The notes beneath the pieces were generated by a model. It made no database searches. It was not told the DNA's origin and worked only from the letters and a program-made list of their open reading frames with translations. A stretch of DNA of 64,000 nucleotides from positions 93,997,285-94,061,284 of the forward strand of contig NW_026262734.1 of NCBI RefSeq assembly GCF_021869535.1, given 5' to 3'. This document shows positions 45,253 to 55,285 of the stretch, one piece after another. A program made the position numbers and the translations under genes. Position 1 is the stretch's first letter. Each line of letters opens with the position of its first letter. The stretch is from Mytilus californianus (Eukaryota > Mollusca > Bivalvia > Mytilida > Mytilidae).

Positions 45253-46000
45253 TTAAAACCCATGGGACATATACTATAAAATCATTAATTATATTCTATT
45301 AATGATAAATTTAGTTTCAGTTTTAACTTAATGATTTTAATCAATATTCCCTTGCTCTGTTAGTATCTATGATGAAGTTGAATATTTTTTACTGAAATAT
45401 CGTTTTGTTTAATTGTATATCTGCGTTCCAACCATTGTGTTTCCGACCTAAGATAAATATTTTTAACAGAAATATTGTTTTGTCAATTTTCATCTTGCTT
45501 TCCGACATTTGCTTAGGCTATGAAGGAAATATAATATATTGCCAGTATACTGTTCCCATGTGTATTGTCACAATACAAAATAGCACGTTGTATTAATTAC
45601 TGCACACACAACGCGCACAGGGACTGTCTCAAAACATAAATTATATAATTGCGTTATCATTATACTTGATATTTAATAAACATTCACATTAAAACGCATA
45701 TGTTCTGTCAAATGGCAAATAGGTTGGAATATTTAAAGTATTTTTTACTGCGATCTAATCTTTACTTTTTAACTTTCCGATCTACAAATGAACTTTGATT
45801 GTTGAAATATATAATGCCACGTGGTAGCCTACCATAAGGGACTGTATCAAAGACATATTTACTACCTGTATAAATGATCGATAATTTTCGAGACGTTCCC
45901 AGAATCTTGTTTCCGAGGATATCTGAATGGACCATAGAAGCTTCACGCAAAAAAAATATTTTAATTATAAAAACAAGAAGGATCATTTAATTTGTATTTG

Positions 46001-46012
46001 TATTCCTTTCAG
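46001..46012 (+). promoter_or_regulatory. Predicted 3' splice site in front of the TRIM-like start
   Basis: TATTCCTTTCAG ends ten bases before ATG 46022. It implies a 5' untranslated exon upstream, which would lie within or beyond the palindrome's right arm. Not located. Confidence 0.55.
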
Positions 46013-46021
46013 AGCCTAAAA

Positions 46022-47710
46022 ATGGCCTCATCAGTTTCACCGTTATGTACCCTTTGTCAGGATGATGACATGTCTATTGCGGCATTGACATGGTGTACAG
46101 ATTGTGAAACATTTCTGTGCTCGGATTGCGATAGATATCATGGGAGAATAAAATCAACCAAACACCATAAAATGTTGTCCATAGAAGATTATTGTCAGCT
46201 GCCTAAATTTATTCTTCAAACAGGAAATAGATGTCGTGAGCATGATAAAAAGTATAAACTCTATTGCTCATTCCACGCATGCGCGTGTTGTTTCCAGTGC
46301 TTTACAGAAAGTCATCCGAACTGCAAAGAAATAAAACAACTGTCGGATGTTTTGAAGAATGTGAAGTCGTCTGCTTCTGTTTCGAGATTAGAAAGCGATT
46401 TGTCAGATCTTAAAGAGAATTTTGAAAACATAACTAAAAGTTTGCAAGAACGCATAAAGGTCATGCAAAACCAGAAGGCGTCTGCATTAAAAGAAATAAA
46501 GCGTGTACGGAAAACAATTAATGAGTATCTTGACAAACTAGAGCACAAAATGGTCAATGACTTAAGCATTGAACATTCAAAAGTGGAACAAAATACCGAT
46601 GAAATGATCATCCAAATTAGAAGCAAATTGGAACACGTTGTGCAATTGCAACTGGATTTTTCAAAAATGATCAAATTTGCAACCGAAATGCAAACGTACG
46701 AAGGGCTTAAAGAAATGGAAAAAACTTCTACCAACGAAGCCAAGTATATCGAAACTTTGAACAATTCGGGTGGCCTCAACGATATAAATCTAGTGGTAAA
46801 TTTTTCACCAGATTTATATGCAGTTCTTCAAGATGTGAAGTCAATGGGGAAAATATCAATTACCTCTAAAAAGAGCAATTTAAAACTAAAAGTTGGTCAA
46901 AACAGTCAAGCTCAGCTTTTATTTCAAATGATTAAACCAATCAATGAAATAGAAGCAGTACTGAAAAAAACTTTCAGTTTACCAAATGATATAGGAAGTC
47001 TATGCATTACAAGTTGTAGCATAATATCAGAAGGTCAACTGGTATTTGCGGATCAGAATAACGAAAGTTTGATTTTATGTGACAAAAATGGCGTGTACGT
47101 CAGGAACATTTTGAAATTTTCGAGCTATCCGTCTGATATTTGCCACATCAGAAACAACATTGTCGCTGCAACGTTACCTGACGCCCATCAAATTTTATTA
47201 GTTGATGTAAAAACAAATAAAATAGTTCAAACTGTTAAAGTAAAGTCAAAATGTTACGGTGTTTATTGCGATGGAAAAACAATTTCGGTTAGACTGCCGG
47301 AGGAAAAATCTGTCGTTATTCTAAGCATAGACGGCAATGTAAAACACACTTTATCGATACCGGGAATAAATGTAAAACGTTTTTCGACTTTTAACCAGAA
47401 CCGTTTCTTTATAAATTGGAAGGAAAATGATGTTCTTTGCTACAACAGCAATAGCGACTTAATCTGGAAATGTAATGAAAACATCAGTGATCCCTCTGGA
47501 ATTACAATTGACAAAAATGGACTTATCTATATTGCATGCGACCAAAGCAGCAAAATCGTAATCTTTAGTAATGATGGCAAATCGAGTAGACCATTGTTGT
47601 CTTATGACGACGGAATCCGCAATCCCTGGGCACTTGATGTTGACAGAGAAACTTCAACACTTCTTGTCGCTAATCGAGATGGGGCATCAATTTTCCTTTA
47701 CCAACTATAA
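46022..47710 (+). CDS. RING-less TRIM-like protein: two B-boxes, coiled coil, NHL-like propeller
   Basis: The 562-residue coding region is uninterrupted. I take ATG 46022 as start because TATTCCTTTCAG (AG 46011-46012) is a good acceptor just before it, so the ten upstream in-frame codons would be intron. B-box 1: C9, C12, C25, C28, C33, C36, H40, H48. B-box 2: C71, H74, C82, H85, C90, C93, H98, with C101 where a second histidine is usual. About 105-270 is coiled coil (SLQERIKVMQNQKASALKEI region); about 330-562 carries blade-like repeats, e.g. DPSGITIDKNGLIYIACD and NPWALDVDRETSTLLVANRD. Without a RING it is unlikely to be a ubiquitin ligase on its own; such proteins are abundant in bivalves and may act as scaffolds or partners of other TRIMs. 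Partner and ligand unknown. The palindrome edge lies about 50 bp upstream. Confidence 0.9.
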   Translation: MASSVSPLCTLCQDDDMSIAALTWCTDCETFLCSDCDRYHGRIKSTKHHKMLSIEDYCQLPKFILQTGNRCREHDKKYKLYCSFHACACCFQCFTESHPNCKEIKQLSDVLKNVKSSASVSRLESDLSDLKENFENITKSLQERIKVMQNQKASALKEIKRVRKTINEYLDKLEHKMVNDLSIEHSKVEQNTDEMIIQIRSKLEHVVQLQLDFSKMIKFATEMQTYEGLKEMEKTSTNEAKYIETLNNSGGLNDINLVVNFSPDLYAVLQDVKSMGKISITSKKSNLKLKVGQNSQAQLLFQMIKPINEIEAVLKKTFSLPNDIGSLCITSCSIISEGQLVFADQNNESLILCDKNGVYVRNILKFSSYPSDICHIRNNIVAATLPDAHQILLVDVKTNKIVQTVKVKSKCYGVYCDGKTISVRLPEEKSVVILSIDGNVKHTLSIPGINVKRFSTFNQNRFFINWKENDVLCYNSNSDLIWKCNENISDPSGITIDKNGLIYIACDQSSKIVIFSNDGKSSRPLLSYDDGIRNPWALDVDRETSTLLVANRDGASIFLYQL

Positions 47711-48135
47711 AATACTAAAATTGTTAGATCAGTTTTCATGTCATAAAAAACTATTGTTGGGTTGTGTGCGTATCAAGAAAAAATATCTTCATTTATGCAC
47801 GCATTTATGACGATTTTATTTTTCACCCTTTACAAGTACGGGATGCTTGATTTATACTTTTTGATGCATAAAAAGAGATAGTAGGGATACGTTAATAAGA
47901 CAGCAATCCAACAACACAGACAACAATCAAAAGAGGTCATCATATGAGTCGTCAACAACAGACAACGTTACACCACTTCCCAAGGTTAGGAGAGGGTTTA
48001 ACGCTGATAAGCATATTTTTTGGTCATATACCTTTCACTGTAACGTTTCTTATACATCATTGGCTTTCGAATATTCGGCTTTGAGCGTTCCTGTTGAATG
48101 TTAATCCAGAAAAGCACTTCAGACGTATGACATTT
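47711..48135. other. 3' flank of the TRIM-like gene
   Basis: Presumed 3' UTR followed by a patch (47880-47960) with AATAAGACAGCAATCCAACA that looks like an interspersed repeat fragment. No clear poly(A) signal chosen. Confidence 0.35.
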
Positions 48136-48139
48136 ATGA

Positions 48140-48455
48140 AGTGTTACTTTCATTTTTAACTCCGCCAAATTCGTTATGTACCTGTCTAAAGTCAGACGCC
48201 TATTATTCAGAGGCTGTCATTGATTGCTGGCAGCCATATTTGTTTTCGTTTATTGTTTTTAGCATAATTATGGCCGTTGGTTGTCTTTCTTTGAATTGTT
48301 TCACATTGTGTCGTGTCGGATTCTTTTATAGCTTAATTTAAAGTATTTGTTTTGCTCATTGTTAAAGGCCGTATGGTGACCTATAATTATTTACATCAAC
48401 GACATATTGGTCTCTGGTGGAAAGTAGATTCATTGGCAATTTTACCACATATCCT
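48140..48455 (+). repeat. GCCGTACGG-family repeat
   Basis: GTACCTGTCTAAAGTCAG, TATTCAGAGGCTGTC, GAATTGTTTCACATTG, TAAAGGCCGTATGGTGACC and TTGGTCTCTGGTGGA in family order. Confidence 0.75.
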
Positions 48456-48775
48456 TATTTTTTTGTTCCCCAATTTTAAACTTGTGTCAAAAGACAACTA
48501 CTTGGTAAGACAATCTGTATCTCTGTCTATGCAATCCTTATGGAAAGAACGTGTTATGAATTTTCATACGTGAATACGCAGTAAAAATTCAAATCAGCTC
48601 ACATGTTCAGTCCACTTGCTTTTAAGAGGCAGAGATTCAGTTTGTTCCACCTAGCAGTTGGTTCGCATCGCAAAAATTGTAAATTTGAAACAAAGTCTGT
48701 CATTGGTAAATGGCATATTATTATAGGAAACAGAGCATCATTATGATTGTTATTAGATCTGACCGGAATCCTTGA

Positions 48776-48902
48776 AGATGTGAATGGAACAAAGGACCAA
48801 AGCACGAATAAAACAAGATGTAAATGGAACAAAGGACCAAAGCACGAATAAAACAAGATGTAAATGGAACAAAGGACCAAAGCACGAATAAAACAAGATG
48901 TG
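48776..48902. repeat. Three-copy 40-bp tandem repeat
   Basis: The unit GATGTAAATGGAACAAAGGA then CCAAAGCACGAATAAAACAA is repeated three times almost identically. Minus-strand frames through it (repeating YSCFGPLFH) are artefacts. Confidence 0.92.
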
Positions 48903-49420
48903 AGAAAAAAAAAATAAATGAGACAGCAATCAAACTGAGGACATATCAAAACAAAACAAAACGAATTACGATGCAAAATATATGAATACGAAAATGAATA
49001 AATCACGCCGTTTGTATTGTCTTTTGAATTATTTTACATTTTGTCAAGTCGGTTTAGTCGTTTAAGACTAACTAATATACGTTATGTGATTTGCTCATTG
49101 TTGAATGTAGTACGGTGATCGATGACCTTTAGTTTCTAGCAATCTAATTGAAATATAGATCTCTAATTTCTGTTATCCTCATATGAGCTTATATATACGA
49201 GCACGCGAGTTACTATAAATTAGAATTTTAAACATTCAGATTGAGTTTCTAGTGGATAGTTGTCCCTTTGGTATTCAGTCTACTTCTCTTGATTTTTATA
49301 AATTATCCTGGATAAAAAAGTTTTATAAATATTTGTCAGCTTTTCAACAAGGGATGTCACGTGGTAACATATTCCTGCTTCATAGATATTATAGGCTAGT
49401 TATCTCCCTTGCAACATACG

Positions 49421-50521
49421 GGGTGACCGAGCGCACGAGACAGATTGTCACGCTGACAAGTTCCTCATAGGAATCAGTCCGTAGCGATTCCCTCAAGGAA
49501 CATCGCGGATTAATCCAAAAATAGTTCGTACACATCGTGTGTGATAGATTCCTCTAAGGCATCATTAAAAAAAGTAATATATTAAGGTATCATGTCTAAG
49601 GTATGACACATTCCACTAATGCAGTTATCATACAATACTACATGTCAGAATCCTCTAAGACATCACTGTATAAAGTTATCATACAAGACTATATATATAT
49701 ATGACAGATTCCAATAAGGCATCATTCTATTAAGGAATCGTGTAAGACAGACACCCCCCCCCCCCCCCCCCCCCCACCCACCCCCCAGGCATCGATGAAT
49801 AAAGGTATCATACTATATAACATAACAGATTCCTATAAGGGATCATTGTACTCAGGAATCATGTCTGACAGATTCCCCTAAGACATTGTTTTATAAAGGC
49901 ACAGTGCATAAAGTTTATTATACAATATTAATGACAGATTCCCCAAAGGCATCATTATGTAAAGAAAGATCCCCCAAAGGCATCATTATACATGTAAAGA
50001 TATCATGTGTGACCTGTTCCTTTATGGCAGCATTGTGTAAAGGTATCATGTATTACAGATTTCTCTGAGGCCACACCAAATAAATTACTTGTTCTTTGGA
50101 ATCAGTCGCCCCTAAAAATTCAGTTTCAACATAAAAATAGAAAATGCTCCTCTTGATTTCTTTAAGATTTCCCACTTTATTTTTATTCAGTAGGATTTTA
50201 TTTTGAAACTGAATTTTAAGGGGCGACTGATTCCAAAGAACAAGTAATTTATTTGGTGTGGCCTCAGAGAATGATGTCTTAGAGGATTCTGACATGTAGT
50301 ATTGTATGATAACTGCATTAGTGGAATATGTCATACCTTAGACATGATACCTTTATATATTACTTTTATTTAATGATGCCTTAGAGGAATCTATCACACA
50401 CGATGTATACAAACTATTTTTGGATTAATCCGCGATGTTCCTTGAGGGAATCGCTACGGACTGATTCCTCCGAGGAACTTGCCAGCGTGACAATCTGTCA
50501 TCTCGTGCTGTCGAGTCACCC
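49421..50521. mobile_element. 1.1-kb foldback element with nested hairpin
   Basis: Outer arms of about 250 bp pair from GGGTGACCGAGCGCACGAGA (49421) with TCTCGTGCTGTCGAGTCACC (50501), through GGAACATCGCGGATTAATCC (49498) with GGATTAATCCGCGATGTTCC (50422) to TCAGAATCCTCTAAGACAT (49647) with ATGTCTTAGAGGATTCTGA (50274). The middle repeats GATTCC..TAAGGCATCATT words about eight times, a C-rich tract (49752-49789), and an inner hairpin at 50062-50270. No coding frame. Flanking target duplication not identified. Confidence 0.8.
50062..50270. repeat. Near-perfect inner hairpin, ~72-bp arms
   Basis: TCTCTGAGGCCACACCAAAT (50062) pairs with ATTTGGTGTGGCCTCAGAGA (50251), continuing through TTCTTTGGAATCAGTCGCCC with GGGCGACTGATTCCAAAGAA to TTCAGTTTCAA with TTGAAACTGAA. 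The loop is about 65 bp. Far better conserved than the outer arms. Confidence 0.88.
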
Positions 50522-50699
50522 TTGTTATCAGAGCCAAACAGATAAAGGACAGGGAACCAGCCTGATTGATATGATAGATAACGTCTACGTACTGACTTGT
50601 GATTTTCCTGCTATACAGGAATCTAGTTGTCAAATATGTGCTGATGAAAATTTCTCTCCCCTGAACGACCACGGACAGCTGTCCGATCCGCCTGCGTTC

Positions 50700-51400
50700 C
50701 TTCCCCGCTAGATAATGTGGCGTACGCGTAGTCGAATTACAGCGTTCTTTTATTTTGTTTTGAATCTGATAGCAGAATAAGTCCGAAAAATTCCATTTTA
50801 TCGAGGAAATCACCAATGATATGATACCATGTTCAGAATAATTTGTTTTCTGAATGAAAAACATTGTATAGTCGTTGCATTTTTTACCGTTTAAAATTTT
50901 TGTGAAAAAAATGATATCGCAATCTATACTGTTGATCATCCTAATAACAAAACATAATCGGTTTTGATAAAAAAAAAAGATAAATCAGAATGTTCTCATT
51001 GTGTCCACTTTTTAGAAGTCTAATGCCGCTCAGACTTGCTTCGAAAATATTTTGATGAGCCACCTTTGTAAATACTTTGATGTGCATATGTATGAATGTC
51101 TTTTTTCTGTGTTTTAAATAAAATTTGGACAAATTAGGACAGTATTTATTTATTTTTTTTGGTTAGTCAATCTTAGTTTGTTAATATTTGTGTACTAAAA
51201 TGTACAAGTGTAGCATGATGGTAATCTAGCGAATAATTCCGCTAAAACCGGAGCACGGAGTCTTCTTTAACCTGCAGTGAGATGTGATATAAGTGCTTCG
51301 AGTTGAAGGCCTCATTGTATCTTCGCTGTTCTTTTTCCTTTTTTTCTACGTTCGTTCAGGAATTTTACATTATATCGTTTCTAGCATAACACAATTTAAA
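50700..51400. other. Noncoding DNA
   Basis: AT-rich, no gene or element recognised. Confidence 0.4.
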
Positions 51401-51439
51401 AGGTATGGCCAGTTTTGGGGAAATAATTAGATTTTCAGC

Positions 51440-51662
51440 AGACGACAGGCTGTCATATTGGAGGGTTTACATTGGGGTCTTCATTTCTATATTAATTGAT
51501 TTTTATGACATTTATATCTATTCTTTATTCTATTTGCCCATCATTCTCAACACTTTATATTTTAGAACCATTATTCTCATTTCTTTATTTATCTACCCAT
51601 TTTTTCTATTCTATTTCTGTTTAGTCCATTATTTGTTCTTTTAACCACATATAGACCCTCAT
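51440..51662. repeat. TATTCTTTAT family repeat
   Basis: Starts near GGAGGGTTTACATTGGGGTC, contains repeated TCTATTCTTTATTCTATTTG-like words and ends CACATATAGACCCTCATATT. Same family as 6777-6990. Confidence 0.55.
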
Positions 51663-51734
51663 ATTGCCCACTTCGTACAGGCATCTTCGTTTCAGTTTCA
51701 ATCAAACCCCACTAGGGAATCAATGTAAATAGTG

Positions 51735-51751
51735 TGGGGGGGGGGGGGGGG
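51735..51751. repeat. Poly(G) tract
   Basis: A run of about 17 G. Other homopolymer runs are C at 49752-49780 and 53398-53412 and G at 13237-13250 and 54738-54748. Confidence 0.9.
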
Positions 51752-52385
51752 TTTTGTATTCGCAGTTTAATTGGCGACATCCAGTAAAGGTAGCTACACA
51801 AGATTTGTGCATACAGAGAGTCTAGCATATTTTCTAACATGTGTTTCATTTAAAGTGTCATGGAAAATGTCAGAAAATAATTGAATACATTATAGTTTCT
51901 TCTGCTAACAAAACATGCCGTACGGTGACCTATAGTTGCCGCAAGTTACCCTCTTCGTCATTTGGTCTCTGGTAGAGAGTTGTCTCATTGGCAACCATAC
52001 CACATCTTATTTTATATAATGAGTGATCCTCAAAAGTGGATATCTAGGGACCTTGGGCTAATTGGTTGATCTCTATAAAGCTAAGCTAGCTAGAAAAATG
52101 ACATTTAAGCAAGGGTCCAGCTTGAACATGTTTGTATGTGACACAGAAACAAATAATGCAAATTGATGCAAACAAAGCAATCCCATCTTAAGTATCAATT
52201 TTCGTGGATTTCATGTGACAAATGAACCATAGCATATGAAGCACAACAACTTTACAAAACTGTGTACAAGTCCTAATTATCCGTTTGGAGAATTTGCTTT
52301 CACAAAGAAAATCAGTTCTTTAAATATGTATTTTTTTTAACAAAAAAACTAAATTTTTAACCAAATTAATATTTAGAAATATTTA

Positions 52386-52740
52386 CAAAAAAATGCCAAT
52401 GAGACAACTCTCCCCCAGAGACCAAATGGCATAGAAGTTAACAAATATGGGTCACTGTACGGCCTTCAACAATGAGCAAAACTCATACCGGATAGTCAGC
52501 TATAAACGGCCACGAAAAGACAAATGCAAAACAATTCAAACGGGAAAAATAACGGCCTGATTTATGTACAAAACAATGAACGAAAAACAAATATAATATA
52601 CAGCAATAGACGACAACCACTGAATAAGACGCTCCTGACTTGGGACAGGCACATACAGAATGTGGCGGGATTAAACATGTCTGCGGGACCCCTAACCTGG
52701 GACAGTGATGTAACAGCACAACACAAGAACAAACTATAAA
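52386..52740 (-). repeat. GCCGTACGG-family repeat, long inverted copy
   Basis: GCCAATGAGACAACTCTCCC, CACTGTACGGCCTTCAACAA, GAATAAGACGCTCCTGACTT and GGGACAGGCACATACAGAAT read the reverse complement of the family order at 26009-26385. Confidence 0.8.
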
Positions 52741-55250
52741 AATCATTTGAAAAGGGCTTAACTCATCAGATCGACACAAAGCAGAAACCCAAGAAACTAA
52801 CACACTTACCGGACGTGGCAGGATATTTACACATCACTAAAAAAAACAAAAGAAGACACAAAGTACAGATCTGAGAGTACTCGCAGTTACTGACAGCTAG
52901 TTCAAAGCCAATAACAACTAAAAAAAAAAACATGCATCTAAGACAAAAATATCAATCAGTGCACATCCAACATCCAATGGATATAGTGTAAAAAGGTCAT
53001 TAACAATCAAGAGAAAAACACAGACCGGACGTTGCAGGATATTTATACATGTATGTAGGTGACAACATTGCAATATTTGTGTAAAATTTATTATTCTTAT
53101 CACATAATTAGTACACGTAACAACATTAAGTATTTAAAATACATTTAAAAAAAATCAAAATTTAAATATTCTTATCACATATTTAGTAACAAAATTAAAG
53201 TATTTAAAACAAAAAGACTAAAACACAACTGTAAATAAACATTATACAAAAATAATATAAAAACAATTACAAGAAAATCATCCAGCAACAAGTATACTTA
53301 TTCATAAAGGAACACTTAAACTGCTACGTTTAAGAACTTTATTCATATATAACAACCGACCGTGCGAGACGCTCATGAGTAATCAAGGTCGTTAAACACC
53401 CCCCCCCCCCCCCACCCCCCACCCCACCCCACCCCCTTAGTACATGTAGCAGTATATTCAACAAAAGTCTATATAAATGAAATATCTTTATCTGATTAAA
53501 GTTCGGTAGTTGAAACCAGATTTTTTTCTACATCTATATAAAAGTAAAAAAATGTGGTTTGATTGCCAATGAGACAACTCTCTACAAGAGACCAAATGAC
53601 ACAGAATTTACCAACTATAGGTCACCGTACGGCCTTCACCAACGAATAAAACCCACTTTACATTTATGTAATTCCTTCAAAAATATATTCCGAAAAAAAG
53701 AAGGAATTTTGGTATAAAATTGATTCCATATAAAATCGGCATTATGCTGTCTACAGCGACGGGAGCTTTTACATTTTTAAATTACAAAATATGGATGTCA
53801 ACGTAAAAATAAATCTCAAAAAATGTGCAAAATGTATGTTTGTTTTGAACTAGTTCATGCATTAGTCAACTTATTTTTAAATTTACAGTGCAAAATAACT
53901 AAAACTGTATAAAACAACATGTCCTAGCATTCTTATGTTTGATGTCTTATCAACTGGGGTTAAACATTGGGAAAATGTTCAGTAAACTACCAAATAAGGG
54001 GAAACAACTTTCTAAATATTTTTTTTTAACTACCATTACTGACACAGAACAAAAATCAATAATATTAATAAATTAATTTATTAAAACAATAATAGAAAAT
54101 AAAAAGAAGATACAAATGCAGCAATCAAAATTCATAAATCGATTTAAAAACAATACTTTGCCTAAAAGGTTTAAGACAAAAGGTAGAAAATATTAACAAA
54201 AACATTACACTCTACATAATGGTTACGAATCGATTCACACAAAAAGACAGGTACCCCGACAGAGTGCCGTGTTCCTGGTTTCAGTAGTGGTGCGCGTAGC
54301 GTCGTTATTGTAAACTGAGCACGTTATCTACCGCTAGGTTTCTGTCTTATTGATGTATAGCCCAAATCTCCTTTTATTCGAAGAGAGAAGGAAAAGATTT
54401 TTGCTTAGACATTTCGAAGGTAAATATTAAAATTTTACAATCCCCTCCTCCTCCCTTTCTTACCTCCACATATTGAAGATTTATAAATAAATATATTCGT
54501 ATCTCTATCCTTACACATTTAGTACTTTATGACTGCATTACAGTAAACATTATATTTAAAAAAAATTAAAACTTATTTAAAATACTTTTGATTTAATACT
54601 CACCATTTTATAAAAGTAGTTAAAAAATGATCAACTGAATTCGTTCTTTTTTAATTATCTCCCCTTTAAAATTTATCTTAATTGTTAATTTTACATAATT
54701 CGGAAGAATGACGCCTAATGTTACATTCCTCTATTGTGGGGGGGGGGGATGGATAGGATGGGTCTGAGTCATTATTCTTTTAAAAAAACCTCAAATGCAA
54801 ACCCAAATAAGGACTGTAAAAGCAATTTGTTTTTTTTTTTGTTTTCAAAGAAATTTAAAAATTATCCCCTACAAATACAAATTCGGTGCAATAGTATTTC
54901 ATGACATTTACTAAAATATGCCATTTTACCATTTTCCTTTTTAAGGAAAACAAAATATTGGCGACAAGGATCAATATGATACCCAAATATATTTTTATAT
55001 TGACTTCCCCATCCCGTTAACAAAAAGTCCCAAATAGGCTGTCAGACAGTGGATGAATACCGGAATGAGTCGTTTTACTGCTAAATGCGCTCTATCGTTG
55101 AATCAAAGTACATCTTATGAATTGCCTTCTTTACTTATCTGATTATTGTAACTTCATTAAATGTTCATCTCTTTTGCATCAATAATAAAAATATAATACT
55201 ATTATTGACACATTATTAATAAGGATTCATGCAAACATTATTGATATGCA
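52741..55250. other. Noncoding DNA with repeat fragments
   Basis: Contains C-rich runs at 53398-53435 and a minus-strand GCCGTACGG-family fragment (53552-53655: TTGCCAATGAGACAACTCTC and CACCGTACGGCCTTCACCAA). Otherwise AT-rich; no exon recognised. The 3' UTR of the ANKUB1-like gene is expected at its right end. Confidence 0.45.
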
Positions 55251-55285
55251 ATGACTTATTCGACATAAATGCATTTAATCCATTT

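Larger units (their letters stand above)
38780..45960. repeat. 7.2-kb imperfect palindrome
   Basis: The left arm (about 38780-42309) and right arm (about 42411-45960) are inverted copies with a ~100-bp centre. Pairs traced from inside out include GGTCTCGGGTTCACGTGTT (42249) with AACACGTGAACTCGAGACC (42450), the CAAACTGAGTGCTGAAATTT block (41875) with AAATTTCAGCACTCAGTTTG (42910), AACATTAGATTTGAGCCTAG (41177) with CTAGGCTCAAATCTAATGTT (43923), GGATTTTAAATCCTT (39666) with AAGGATTTAAAATCC (44419), and GAACGTCTCGAAAATTTTCG (38845) with CGATAATTTTCGAGACGTTC (45879). Arms differ by substitutions (very roughly 15-20%) and by at least four insertions. No convincing gene inside. Confidence 0.9.

Noticed and set aside
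45992..46021. Upstream start of the TRIM-like protein
   Set aside because: The ten extra codons overlap a good polypyrimidine tract and AG acceptor, and the B-box starts right after the second methionine.
48599..49006. 135-codon minus frame with repeating YSCFGPLFH
   Set aside because: Caused by the three-copy 40-bp tandem repeat.
52483..52803. 106-codon minus frame as a gene
   Set aside because: It is within the long GCCGTACGG-family repeat copy.
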